From Candidatus Poribacteria bacterium (GTDB lineage Bacteria > Poribacteria > WGA-4E > UBA9662): 54,654 bases of DNA. The DNA is taken from positions 1-54,654 of the forward strand of contig JASMLX010000034.1 in NCBI GenBank assembly GCA_030748495.1, written 5' to 3'. The stretch's first letter is position 1, and every line of letters starts with the position of its first letter. A model generated the notes under the pieces. The model made no database searches and had not been told where the DNA came from. It saw only the letters and a list, made by a program, of their open reading frames with translations. Shown here in pieces: positions 28,017 to 37,847 of this stretch. A program made the position numbers and the translations under genes.

Positions 28017-28746
28017 ATGGCTGATAGTAGGTTTAGAGCTATCAGTCATCGACCGGAAGTATTAAGCGATCAGCAATGGGACACCATCGCTCTTCTGCGG
28101 CCAGAATTGATCCGCTCCGGTCGTCCCTGGCCCTCCAATGGTCAGCTGTTTGAAGGCATTCTTTGGCTCTTAGGCTCAACTGCCGGTTGGCAGGATTTAC
28201 GGCCACATACCCTAGTCCATCAACCTGTTGGCCTCGATTGCGTCATTGGCAAGAAGACGGGACCTGGTTACAGGTGTGGCGCAGGTTGATCGACGGGGAA
28301 GAAACCTTTATCGATGGTAGCTTTGTGGTGGCCAAAAAAGGGGCCTGCCGTCGGAAAAACCAAAGGCGGTAAAGGTCGCAAACTGATGATGGTGGCCGAC
28401 GGTCAGGGGATTCCTGTCGGAAGCTGCCTCTGTTCGGCCTGACCCTGCGGAAGTGGCCTCGAGACAGCCTTTGATTGCGGACAAAGCCTCTGACAGTCAG
28501 TCTTTAGGTGAACAACTTGCGGATCAACAAATCGAGCTGATTGCAGCGCCTCGAAAAAATAGACAGAAGACCCAAACACCAGATGGTCGTCCCCGACGAG
28601 GCTAGCGAAAAGGATGGAAAATAGAGCCCACCATTGGTTGGCTAACCAGCTTTGGCCGCATTGTCACCTGATGGGCGCGACAGCTGACCATCTATCGCGC
28701 CTTTTTTCATGTCGCCGGTCTCATCGTAACGATGAGGCACTTATGA
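28017..28746 (+). pseudogene. Second IS5-like transposase pseudogene (plus strand)
   Basis: A different IS5-group transposase. From ATG 28017: VLSDQQWDTIALLRPEL, RPWPSNGQLFEGILWLL. A frameshift near 28195 leads to ATYPSPSTCWPRLRHWQEDGTWLQVWRR and EETFIDGSFVVAKKG (first catalytic Asp). Further frames give IADKASDSQSLGEQLADQQIELIAAPRKNRQ (second Asp), GWKIEPTIGWLTSFGRI (catalytic Glu region) and LTIYRAFFHVAGLIVTMRHL. It abuts the minus-strand IS5 remnant and ends 32 bases before an LRR remnant. Confidence 0.82.
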
Positions 28747-28778
28747 AATGACTTCTAGTCATCTTAACTCCCCTTCTT

Positions 28779-29243
28779 CTTGGCAACAACCAATTGAGCG
28801 ACATCAGTAAGTTATCTAAGTTAACAAATCTTAATTGGATTTGGTTAAGTGGGAATAAAATCAGTGACATCTCAGTAATAAGCAATTTCAAACAGTTGGT
28901 TCATTTGCGGTTTGGCTTAAACCAAATCACTGATTTGTCTCCAATTTCCAACTTGGTCAACTTGGAAATTCTCGAGTGTTATGATAATCAAATTGATGAT
29001 ATCTCGATGCTGAAAAATTAAGCCTAATTATATTCGATACACATGGATGAGAATCGGATTGATGACATTTCTGAATTATCAGATTTAAGTAACCTCAAGC
29101 AGTTATTTCTGGGTGGTAACAAGATCAAAGATATATCCCCAGTAAGCAAATTAACGGATTTAGAAGCTTTGACACTTTGAGGTAATCAGATCAGTGACAT
29201 TTCGCATGTAAAACAACTAAGAGGACCCCCGCGGTTCTCTTAG
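28779..29243 (+). pseudogene. Internalin-type leucine-rich-repeat pseudogene
   Basis: One frame from 28779 to the TAG at 29241 encodes six or seven 22-residue LRRs of the internalin type (pattern LSDISKLSKLTNL..IWLSGNKI, repeated as ISDIS, ITDLS, IDDIS, IDDIS, IKDIS, ISDIS). Two TAA codons near 29019-29027 and a TGA near 29178 break it, all in frame, so the decay is by point mutation. The 5' end is lost at the neighbouring IS5 remnant. Such proteins are often exported and bind other proteins; no signal peptide remains. Confidence 0.8.
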
Positions 29244-29245
29244 TT
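29215..29245. terminator. Strong hairpin after the LRR remnant
   Basis: AACTAAGAGGACC (29215-29227) pairs with GGTTCTCTTAGTT (29233-29245) around CCCGC, a 13-bp stem with one G-U. No T-run follows on the plus strand; on the minus strand TTGTTTTAC follows, so it may act in that direction. Confidence 0.45.
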
Positions 29246-29584
29246 GCGTTCTGTATATCCTTACCCCTTACCCTGAGTTTTCAGAAAGAAGATGATATCG
29301 AATTAGAAAGTGGTTTAAGATGGAATTAATGGCAGGGAAGCTAAGATAACGACAGTTGACAGTTTTTTGTTGATTTAAAGAGGAAAGTGTGTTAACTTCT
29401 AAGGCGAAGAACTTTGAGATGCTCTAAAGTTATCAATGAATTTGATTTTTCACCATTGCATGACAAATAAAAGTTCTCTTTGAATATATACTCTATTAAC
29501 TCAAATAAATTTTATATGTCTTGTAATCAAATCTCCAAATTTCTCAGGGGTTCTAGTTTTTTACTAATGCTAGATATATTAAAG
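29246..29584. other. Upstream region of the PSCyt/selenoprotein operon
   Basis: About 340 AT-rich bases. A TTGACA at 29356-29361 is a possible -35 box, but no convincing -10 follows at 16-18 bases. Otherwise nothing recognised. Confidence 0.35.
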
Positions 29585-31231
29585 ATGAATTTAAAATTAA
29601 CTTTGGTTTATTGCATCCAGTGCTTTATAACTGTGTTTTTGACAATTTTAATTGGTCACTTTGCTTGGTCGGATTCACCAATTAGTTATTATCAGGATAT
29701 CCAACCAATTTTACAACGCAGTTGTCAGGGATGTCACCAACCCAGTCAGGCTGATGGAGACCTGATTCTTACTTCTTATGAAGACCTTCGTCGAGGAGGG
29801 ACTGCAGGTGCAGCTTTTATAGCCGGCCAACCTGATCAAAGTCTAATCCTCGATTTGATTTCCGGAGACCCACCGTCCATGCCAATGGACGGTGATCCAC
29901 TGGCACCTGCAGAGATTGAGCTTGTTCGGCGCTGGATTGCCGAAGGTGCAGTCAACGACACGCCAAATATGGATACTGATTCCGCAATAGCGCCCCCTCA
30001 ATATACCATTCCACCAGTGATTTCTTCTTTGACTTATTCACCCGATGGCGATATTATCGCGGTCTCGGGTTATCGCGAGGTACTCTTGCACAAGTCAGAT
30101 GGATCTCAACTGTTAGCTCGGTTGCTTGGGAAATCCGATCGAATCGAATCCATTATTTATGCTTCCGATAGTAAGATGTTAATAATTGTTGGGGGAACGC
30201 CTGCCAAATTCGGTGAAGTTCAAATGTGGGACACGGCTACAAATAAGCTGATTCACTCATTAGAATCAACATATGACACAATCTATGGGGCATCGCTCTC
30301 GCCTGACAATAAATTTCTTGCCTTTGGCTGTACTGACAAGACCGCGCGTATCGTTTCAATCTTGGATAAAAAGGAATTTCTGCGTTTCGATAACCACAGT
30401 GATTGGGTTCTTGGCACGCTGTTTACTACTGATGGCAGTCATTTTGTTACTGGAGGGCGCGACACTGCGTTAAAACTTACCGAACTTAAAAGTGGATCTT
30501 TCATTGATGATATTAATGCCAGTAACAAAGGGTTGGGAGCAATCCATACAATCGTGCGCCATCCAAAGTTGGATCAGGTGTTATCCGGCGGTGCGGATAG
30601 GATTCCACGACTCTACAGAATTTTCCGTCAAAAGCGGCGTGATGTTGGTAATACCGACTTCAATCTGATTCGCGCCTTTGAACGACAGTCAGATGTAATT
30701 AATGCGGTTGCTTTCAGCCCGGATGGATCACAAATTGCCGTAGGTGCTGTTGGTGGCGAGGTTCGAATATACAAAGTGGCAGATGGCAGTCTTATTATGA
30801 CGCTTGATGCTGACTCGACCGCTGTGTTCACTATTGCGTTTCATCCAAACAAGAATCAAGTTGCAATTGGTGGATTTGATGGTCAAGTGCGAATATTCAA
30901 TCTAGGTTCCGGGGAATTAATGGGAGAATTTATACCTGTGCCGCTTGATTCTGCATTGACGCGTGTCAAGAAAGTGGAAGAAGTAGGAACTGTTAAAGCA
31001 AAAGATATAATCAAAGCCACATCAGAAATAAAGTTAGTCGTTAGTGGTATGACCTGAGGTGCTTGCGTGGCTAAAGTGCAGGCTGCACTTACCAAGGTAT
31101 CAGGTGTGATTAGTGTGAAGGTTTCTCTTCCGGATAATGCCGTTCTAACATTGAAAGAGGATCAGGTTACGGTTGACGAATTGCGTAGTGTCGTTAAGGA
31201 AACTGGTTTCAATGCGGAAATCAAGAACTGA
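29585..31231 (+). CDS. Exported PSCyt1 cytochrome-WD40-HMA protein, probable selenoprotein (UGA at 31055-31057)
   Basis: ATG 29585 gives an N-terminal hydrophobic signal (NLKLTLVYCIQCFITVFLT...AWS), then a planctomycete-type cytochrome c domain with haem site CQGCH (47-51) and the SYEDLRRGG...SLILDLISG core, to about residue 125. Beta-propeller WD40 blades follow (about 150-455; YSPDGDIIAVSGYREV, SPDNKFLAFGCTDKTARI, FSPDGSQIAVGAVGGEVRI). After a short linker comes KLVVSGMT, then TGA at codon 491 exactly where HMA domains have the first Cys of GMTCxxC. The next 57 codons, to TGA 31229, encode GACVAKVQAALTKVSGVISVKV...ETGFNAEIKN, a complete HMA domain with the second Cys. A bSECIS-like hairpin follows the UGA. 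With recoding the protein is 548 residues; without it, 490 and no HMA domain. The alternative is a recent TGC/TGT-to-TGA mutation. Confidence 0.75.
31058..31096 (+). promoter_or_regulatory. Candidate bacterial SECIS element
   Basis: Right after the in-frame UGA, AAGUGCA (31074-31080) and UGCACUU (31084-31090) form a perfect 7-bp stem with a GGC loop whose first base is G. The loop begins 23 nucleotides after the UGA. A lower UGG/CCA stem (31068-31070 with 31092-31094) is also possible. Bacterial SECIS elements usually have a short stem with a G early in a small apical loop, about 16-37 nt after the UGA. Confidence 0.55.
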
Positions 31232-31278
31232 TTTTTACTGTCAATGATATGTTGTATGTTTTTTAGCGAGGTGAATCC

Positions 31279-33765
31279 ATGAAAGCGTCTCTATCCATTT
31301 TGGGGATTTTACTTGTGTTAATCCTCAACCTGTATTTCAATGTGAGTGTTAATTCTGATCAGACAGCTGTCAATATCGAGATCCCGAAAATTACCAAGTT
31401 AAAATCCATGCCTGAGGCACTGGTTCTTGAGGGGAAACACGATGTTCGCCGTGTCTTGGTTTCTGGGCTGACACTAGGCGGATACTGGATTGATCTGTCA
31501 AATGAACCGAGTTTCACAACTACTGACACCAAAGTTAGAATTGATAGTGATGGTTACATTCACCCTGTTGCCGTCGGTCGGACAACAGTCAAAGTAACGT
31601 TTCGGCGTCATTCCATCGATTTGCCGGTAAACATAAAGAGTGTCGATACGCAACCGGTCAGCTTTGTTCGTGATGTAATGCCAGCCATCAGTAGAGCTGG
31701 CTGTAATGCGGGCACCTGCCACGGCGCAGCTAAGGGTAAAAATGGATTCCAACTCTCCTTGCGCGGGTATGATGCCCACCTTGACTACCAAACGCTAGTC
31801 ACCGATTTATCAGGGCGCCGTTTTAATCGTGCTAGACCAGCACAGAGCCTCATGCTTCTTAAGCCAACACAGGGCGTTCCACATGGCGGAGGTCAGGTTA
31901 TGGAAGCAGATTCGCGCCATTACGAGATCTTTCACCAATGGATCGCTGAAGGAGTGAAATCTGATGTGGTCACTACCGAAAAGGTCTCTCGTCTTGAGGT
32001 TATTCCAAATGCTACGGAAATCCATTTACCCGGCATGGAACAGCAACTGAGGGTTATCGCCCACTATCCGGACGGCACATCTCGGGATGTGACACGAGAT
32101 GCTATATATAGCAGTAGTCTGCCAGATGCTGCCACAGTATCAGATTCTGGGTTTGTCACTGCTGTGCGACGAGGAGAGGCGGTTATACTGGTTCGATATG
32201 AGAGCCTGTACAGTACCAGCGAAATAATTGTTATTGGCGATAGGTCCGGGTTTAAGTGGGCCGAAGTGTCTCAGTACAATTACATTGATGGGCTAGTTTA
32301 TGACAAACTAAAACGTGTTCGTGTTTTGCCATCGGATCTCTGTACTGATGCCGAATTTATTCGGCGTTTGTATCTTGATCTAACCGGTGTTCCACCGACA
32401 CCAGATCAAGTTCAGGCATTTTTGGCCGACCATGAGGATTCAAGAAAAAAGCGCGAAGGATTAATTGATTATTTGATTGGTCAACCTGAATATATTGAGT
32501 ACTGGACGCATAAGTGGGCTGACTTATTGCAATCTAATCGCAAATTCCTTGGTGAAAAGGGCGTTTGGCTTTTTCGAAAATGGATTTATGATTCTGTGGC
32601 TGAAAATAAGCCTTATGACACATTTGTTCGTGATCTGCTAATGGCTTCCGGTAGTGCCTATCAGAATCCAGCGGCCAATTATCACCTTGCGTCAACCGAC
32701 AAAACCATTTATCAACCAGACGTCGCAGTTGAAAATGTGACGCAGCTTTTCTTGGGCATAAGGTTTGCCTGTGCTAAATGTCACGATCATCCGTTTGAAA
32801 AATGGACACAAAACCAATACTATGAACTTGGATCTTACTTTAGCGAAGTTGGTGTCAAAAAAGGACAACTTCCGGATGAGCAGATCATTTACAATAATTA
32901 TAGTGTTAATGGTGGTGTGAAACACCCAAAAACTGGGACAATTGTGCCGGCTAATGTGCCGTTTGGTTCGGCCGATAAAATTGGAGATGATCCTCGTGAA
33001 TCCATTACCAACTGGTTGGTTTCAAAGGACAATCCTTGGTTCGCGAAATCTATGGTGAACCGTGTCTGGAGCTATTTCTTGGGACGTGGTATTGTTGAAC
33101 CAGTCGATGATATCAGATCAAGTAATCCTCCCAGTAACGCAAAATTACTTGATGCCCTGACCGAGGATTTTATCGAAAATGGTTTTGATCTAAGACATTT
33201 GATGCGTACAATCACCACCTCCCGGACATACCAGCAAAGCATTAAAACAAATCGCTGGAACCAAGAAGACGAAATCAATTTTGCGCACGCAACCGCCAGG
33301 AGATTGACTGCAGAACAGATACTGGATGCAGTTTCTGTCGCTACTGGAAGCCAACCAAAGTTTTCAGGTGTCCCCAAAGGATCGCGTGCGGTTCAGTTGC
33401 CCGATAGCAACCTGGATGATGGCGGTTTTCTGAAGCTTTTCGGCCGGCCTGAACGCGAATCAGTCTGTGAATGTGAAAGAACGACACAGGTCAGTTTATC
33501 ACATGCACTCAACCTAATTAATGGTCCAACTATTGCCAATGCTATTATCGACCCGCAAGGCCGCATCGTTCAACTGACAGAGAAAAAGATTGACAACCGC
33601 ACTTTGGTTGAGGAAGTTTATTTGGCTACGCTTTGTCGCGTGCCAAGTGAGACTGAATCCGGCAAAGCGGTCGATTATATCTCCAAAGCTGATTCTCAAG
33701 TTGAAGGTGCTCAGGATCTTTTGTGGGCCTTAATCAATAGCCCCTCATTCTTGTTTAACCGGTAA
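31279..33765 (+). CDS. Exported PSCyt2 (DUF1549) / PSD1 (DUF1553) protein with Ig-like domains
   Basis: An 828-residue planctomycete-type exported protein. A signal peptide (ILGILLVLILNLYFNV) is followed by a Big2-like strand region (about 45-120) and a cytochrome-like segment with GCNAGTCHG (CxxxCH spacing, near 147-155). A second Ig-like domain follows (about 240-315). Next come PSCyt2/DUF1549 from about 340 (FIRRLYLDLTGVPPTP, with CAKCHDHPFEKWTQ, a CxxCH haem-like site) and PSD1/DUF1553 from about 575 (NPWFAKSMVNRVWSYFLGRGIV...ARRLTAEQILDAV). GAGGTG precedes the ATG. The role of these domain sets is not established; a link to extracellular polymer handling or redox is suggested by the cytochrome-like parts. 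Confidence 0.85.
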   Translation: MKASLSILGILLVLILNLYFNVSVNSDQTAVNIEIPKITKLKSMPEALVLEGKHDVRRVLVSGLTLGGYWIDLSNEPSFTTTDTKVRIDSDGYIHPVAVGRTTVKVTFRRHSIDLPVNIKSVDTQPVSFVRDVMPAISRAGCNAGTCHGAAKGKNGFQLSLRGYDAHLDYQTLVTDLSGRRFNRARPAQSLMLLKPTQGVPHGGGQVMEADSRHYEIFHQWIAEGVKSDVVTTEKVSRLEVIPNATEIHLPGMEQQLRVIAHYPDGTSRDVTRDAIYSSSLPDAATVSDSGFVTAVRRGEAVILVRYESLYSTSEIIVIGDRSGFKWAEVSQYNYIDGLVYDKLKRVRVLPSDLCTDAEFIRRLYLDLTGVPPTPDQVQAFLADHEDSRKKREGLIDYLIGQPEYIEYWTHKWADLLQSNRKFLGEKGVWLFRKWIYDSVAENKPYDTFVRDLLMASGSAYQNPAANYHLASTDKTIYQPDVAVENVTQLFLGIRFACAKCHDHPFEKWTQNQYYELGSYFSEVGVKKGQLPDEQIIYNNYSVNGGVKHPKTGTIVPANVPFGSADKIGDDPRESITNWLVSKDNPWFAKSMVNRVWSYFLGRGIVEPVDDIRSSNPPSNAKLLDALTEDFIENGFDLRHLMRTITTSRTYQQSIKTNRWNQEDEINFAHATARRLTAEQILDAVSVATGSQPKFSGVPKGSRAVQLPDSNLDDGGFLKLFGRPERESVCECERTTQVSLSHALNLINGPTIANAIIDPQGRIVQLTEKKIDNRTLVEEVYLATLCRVPSETESGKAVDYISKADSQVEGAQDLLWALINSPSFLFNR

Positions 33766-33817
33766 AGTAATTCACTCAAACTTTCTAACACCATAGGAAC
33801 CAAAAGGAGATAAGACA

Positions 33818-35263
33818 ATGTTATCAATTCCAGGTAAGCGAGCTAGATTATGCGACGGGGTTTCTAGACGAGAGTTTCTCAGGGTTGGAGGAACTGCGAT
33901 GCTTGGTATAAGTCTGCCGCAGATTTTAGCGCTCCAAGCCAAGGCGAATACAATTGCTGCTCCCTCCCGAGCGCTTAACGGTTTTGGCAAAGCAAAATCG
34001 GTAATTCTAATGTTTTTACAGGGTGGCCCTAGTCATATAGATATCTGGGATCCTAAGCCGGGGGCTCCCTCAAATGTCCGTGGTGAGTTCAAACCGATCA
34101 AGACAAATGTACCCGGTATCTGGCTATCTGAAACTATGCCGCGTCTAGCCAAGCAGATGGACAAGGCAACATTAATTCGGTCTGTCAGTTACACGCCTGT
34201 GGGTCTGTTTAACCATACCGCGGCCATGTATCAAATGGTAACAGGTTCTACGCCGGATAAAGTTGCGCCTTCCGGCCAACTGGATCCGCCGTCACCTAAA
34301 GACCATCCCAACGCGGCTTCTCATATTGCCAAGTTTCTTCCACCCGATGTGCCGATGTTAGCCGGTGTTCAACTACCACGCCCAATGCAGGAAAGCAACA
34401 TTATCGGCAAAGGCGGAACAGGCGGTTTTCTCGGTCGAGCGTACGACCCATACTTTTTCTTTCAGGATCCAAACAAGGAAGTAAAGCTGGATGAATTGAG
34501 CCTCAGGAAAGAAATCCCTGCAGCTCGAATGAGACGTCGGGCAACCCTCCTTGAGACGGTCAATGCCGCAATGCCAGAACTTGAAAAAGTGGCTGATTCT
34601 TATGCTTTAAACGAATATTATGAAAAGGCCTATGACCTCATACTTTCTGAACGTGCCAGAAATGCATTCGACTTAACGCAGGAAACGGATGAGATGCGTG
34701 ACCGTTATGGCCGACACACTTTTGGTCAAAGTGTATTGCTAGCTCGCCGGCTGATTGAAGCTGGTACTCGCTTCGTTCAAGTGAATTGGCCATCAGTTGC
34801 AAACGGAGATCCCAATACAACTGCATGGGATACTCATGCGGCTAATTTTGGTCCACTGAAGGACTTACACTGTCCAAAACTGGATAGTGCCGTCTCATCA
34901 TTGTTAGATGACTTAGATCAGCGTGGTTTGTTGGATGAGACACTTGTTCTTGCTATTGGGGAGTTCGGTAGATCGCCAAGATTAGGTGTCAGTACTTCAG
35001 GTAATAGTAATTCTCCTGATGGTCGGGATCATTGGCCTTACTGTTATACTGGATTAATTGCTGGCGCAGGTGTCCAAAGAGGAAGAGTCTACGGAAAATC
35101 AGACGCAACAGGTTCAACACCTCTAGAAGATCCTGTACATCCAACGGATATTCTGGCTACGGTTTATCATACTTTGGGCATTGATCCAAAAACTGAAGTT
35201 TTGAACCATGTTGACCAACCAAGAGAGTTGGTTACTGGTGATCCTATTCTGGGACTTTTATAA
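33818..35263 (+). CDS. DUF1501 family protein with Tat signal
   Basis: A 481-residue DUF1501 protein, distantly related to the sulfatase/alkaline-phosphatase fold. A Tat signal is clear: SRREFLRVGG (residues 15-24) and a hydrophobic stretch to ALQAKA. Family landmarks are FLQGGPSHIDIWDPKPGAP, LPRLAKQMDKATLIRSV (as MPRLAKQ...), WDTHAANFGPLKD and GEFGRSPRLG...GRDHWPYCYTGLIAG. AAGGAG precedes the ATG. DUF1501 genes almost always follow PSCyt2/PSD1 genes, as here, so the two are functionally tied. Tat export implies folding, possibly with a metal, before crossing the membrane. Confidence 0.88.
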   Translation: MLSIPGKRARLCDGVSRREFLRVGGTAMLGISLPQILALQAKANTIAAPSRALNGFGKAKSVILMFLQGGPSHIDIWDPKPGAPSNVRGEFKPIKTNVPGIWLSETMPRLAKQMDKATLIRSVSYTPVGLFNHTAAMYQMVTGSTPDKVAPSGQLDPPSPKDHPNAASHIAKFLPPDVPMLAGVQLPRPMQESNIIGKGGTGGFLGRAYDPYFFFQDPNKEVKLDELSLRKEIPAARMRRRATLLETVNAAMPELEKVADSYALNEYYEKAYDLILSERARNAFDLTQETDEMRDRYGRHTFGQSVLLARRLIEAGTRFVQVNWPSVANGDPNTTAWDTHAANFGPLKDLHCPKLDSAVSSLLDDLDQRGLLDETLVLAIGEFGRSPRLGVSTSGNSNSPDGRDHWPYCYTGLIAGAGVQRGRVYGKSDATGSTPLEDPVHPTDILATVYHTLGIDPKTEVLNHVDQPRELVTGDPILGLL

Positions 35264-35278
35264 CTATAAACCTATAGG

Positions 35279-37624
35279 ATGCAGAATTCCCAAAGTAAAA
35301 TTGCGTTCTTAAGTTGTGTTCTGTTGGGCTTGGTAATTCCAATATGCTCAACTCGAGCACAAGCACTTCCACAGTTCACTTCGGTTACGCCGGTTGCAGG
35401 CCAGCGTGGGACAACAGTTGAAGTTGTACTAAAAGGCCAAAATCTTAATCAGATAACGGAGATTTTGTTTGACGGTTCAGGAATTTCTGCTGAACTTAAA
35501 CATGCTGGCGCCCAGCCGTTTGTCCGCTTTAATGGACAGGGAATATTCGGGAAAATCCCAACTGATAGTCGTTTCACCGCTCAGATTACGATAGATCCAT
35601 CCACCCCAGCCGGTGCCCAGAACCTTCGCCTGGTGACTGCAAACGGTGTGTCTAACCCGCAACGTTTCATTGTCAGCGATCTTCCTGAAATTGCCGAGAC
35701 TGAACCCAATTCAACTATTGATCAGGCCAATATGCTGGCACTACCTGCAGTCGTTAATGGTGTCATCGAAAGCACAGACGATCTAGATCTATTTAAGTTT
35801 TCAGCGGAAAAAGATCAGAGGCTAATCTGCGATGTACACGCATCAAGACTCGGATCTCCACTCGATTCTCTGCTCACGCTTTTCGATCCTGAAGGGAAGG
35901 AGGTTATCAGTAACGATATCAGCAATGGTTTGGATTCTTTGATTGATTACACTATCCAAGTCTCAGGGGATTATGTGTTACAGATTCGCGATCTACGTTA
36001 TAAAAGCGGCAACGATTTTTTTTACCGCATCAAGGTCGGGGAGTTGCCTTATCTGGACACTATCTTTCCACTTGGAGGAGAGCGTGGCACGGAAAGTAGC
36101 GTGTCCGTCACCGGTCGGAATCTTGGACCAATTGAGACGATTCAAATGTCGATTTCACCGGATACACTACTAGGTGCTCATGAAATGCGTGTTGTAAATG
36201 CAGCCGGGATTTCAACGAATCCCCATGCTTTCGTAGCCGGGAATCTAAAAGAGATGCGTGAGCAAGAACCAAATAACGAAGCAGATCAAGCGAATAGTGT
36301 TGAAATACCTGTCGTTGTGAACGGAACCATTAACGAGAAAAAAGATATTGATTGCTTCTCTCTTCAAGTCCTGCCAGGGGCAAGACTTATTTTTGAAGTC
36401 AACGCACACCGATTAGGATCTCAGTTAGATGCCCTATTATCACTTTTTGATTCCACAGGTAAACAATTAAATATTAGTGATGATGTGATTGGTGCGGAAG
36501 CTCGAATCGATTTCAGTTTTCCTAAAGAAGGCAAATACGTAATCTCGATTCGGGATCTTAATAATCAAGGTGGAATCAATTTCCCTTATCGGCTCAGCAT
36601 TGCACCGTTGCAACCAGATTTCAGATTAACTGTAACACCTGATAATCTTCGTGTTGCTCGAGGAGGTACAACAAATTTAACTGTTTCCATCAATCGGGTT
36701 GATGAGTTTCGTGAAGCTGTCAGTTTATATTTCTCTGGATTCCCACAGGATTTTGATGTGAGCCCAGTTCTAATAGGACCAGATCAAACGCAAACTCAGG
36801 TGACCATCACCGCGCCAATATCAGCCGATTTAGGTTTGATCAAAACCGTGGCTTGGGGACGTGGATCAATTCATCATAACATAGTTGAACGGCACTCCAC
36901 CCCAGTATACTTAATCGTGGTAGACCAACCGAAATTCACTTTGAAAGCGATAGATCCTAGCATACACGTGATACAGGGGAAATCAGTCTCACTACACGTT
37001 TTAGCAATTCGAGATGGAAACTTTAATACACCGATCAACCTCTCTGTAGTCGGCTTGCCAGCAAATATGGGTGCCTCGGATACCTCAATACCAGTAGGAG
37101 AAAACCGTGCGGTTATTACTTTCACTACAGCTGACTTTGGTCAGGGGCGCATCGGACTTGATCTCGTAACTCGGGTGCCTTCAGTTGGAACACACCAAAT
37201 TGTGGTGAATGGAACTGCATCAGTTGAGAACGAAGCCCATACACAATCAACAGTTACAATTCCGCTTATTATAGCTGAAGCCCCCTTTATTCTGAATGTC
37301 GCTCCTGTTAAGCAGAGCTTTCTTTTTCCAAAGTCAGCCAGTGCTGATAGCCTAGTCAAGATTGATGCTGAGATTATTATTGATGTCCTTCGTCAGGGAG
37401 GGTTTACCGATAAGATAAATCTTTTTCCCATTGGATTTCCCAAAGGGTTAATCGGAACCCTTCCAAGCATTCCTCTTCGAGAAACTAGATCTAAGATCAT
37501 ATTAACTGCAACAGAGAAGATGGATCTAGGCACTTATGATATTAAGCTATTAGGTACAGCAAATGTTAATAAGCAGCAGTTCGAACAGGAAACACCAACA
37601 ATTACCATAAAGGTTATTGATTAA
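35279..37624 (+). CDS. Exported PPC-domain protein of the PSCyt operon
   Basis: A 781-residue protein with a signal peptide (FLSCVLLGLVIPICSTRAQA) and an extracellular beta-rich body. It has an IPT/TIG-like domain (FTSVTPVAGQRGTTVEVVLKGQNL, about 33-125). Two pre-peptidase C-terminal (PPC) domains follow, each opening with ETEPNSTIDQAN or EQEPNNEADQAN and ending in the YVLQIRDL or YVISIRDL strand (about 137-255 and 330-445). A second TIG-like segment lies between them, and further Ig-like strands run to the end. No peptidase domain is present. It starts 15 bases after the DUF1501 stop, so it is translated from the same message. It probably works as a surface or periplasmic adhesion or binding module. 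Confidence 0.82.
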   Translation: MQNSQSKIAFLSCVLLGLVIPICSTRAQALPQFTSVTPVAGQRGTTVEVVLKGQNLNQITEILFDGSGISAELKHAGAQPFVRFNGQGIFGKIPTDSRFTAQITIDPSTPAGAQNLRLVTANGVSNPQRFIVSDLPEIAETEPNSTIDQANMLALPAVVNGVIESTDDLDLFKFSAEKDQRLICDVHASRLGSPLDSLLTLFDPEGKEVISNDISNGLDSLIDYTIQVSGDYVLQIRDLRYKSGNDFFYRIKVGELPYLDTIFPLGGERGTESSVSVTGRNLGPIETIQMSISPDTLLGAHEMRVVNAAGISTNPHAFVAGNLKEMREQEPNNEADQANSVEIPVVVNGTINEKKDIDCFSLQVLPGARLIFEVNAHRLGSQLDALLSLFDSTGKQLNISDDVIGAEARIDFSFPKEGKYVISIRDLNNQGGINFPYRLSIAPLQPDFRLTVTPDNLRVARGGTTNLTVSINRVDEFREAVSLYFSGFPQDFDVSPVLIGPDQTQTQVTITAPISADLGLIKTVAWGRGSIHHNIVERHSTPVYLIVVDQPKFTLKAIDPSIHVIQGKSVSLHVLAIRDGNFNTPINLSVVGLPANMGASDTSIPVGENRAVITFTTADFGQGRIGLDLVTRVPSVGTHQIVVNGTASVENEAHTQSTVTIPLIIAEAPFILNVAPVKQSFLFPKSASADSLVKIDAEIIIDVLRQGGFTDKINLFPIGFPKGLIGTLPSIPLRETRSKIILTATEKMDLGTYDIKLLGTANVNKQQFEQETPTITIKVID

Positions 37625-37847
37625 CAGAATTAATCTGCAGGCAAATTTCCAAAAGCCCCAGGAAACAGGAAGAGACCTCACAAACTCACAAATAAGGTTT
37701 GGGTGTATGAGGAAACAAACGGCATTTTTGCCTGATATAATCTCCCAATACTTGGTCAAGTAGAGAAAATAGGAAGTTTCGTTATGTTGCTTTGCTATTC
37801 TGATAAATGAGGCATATTCTAGCTTTTCAATAGATCTCTGGCATAAG

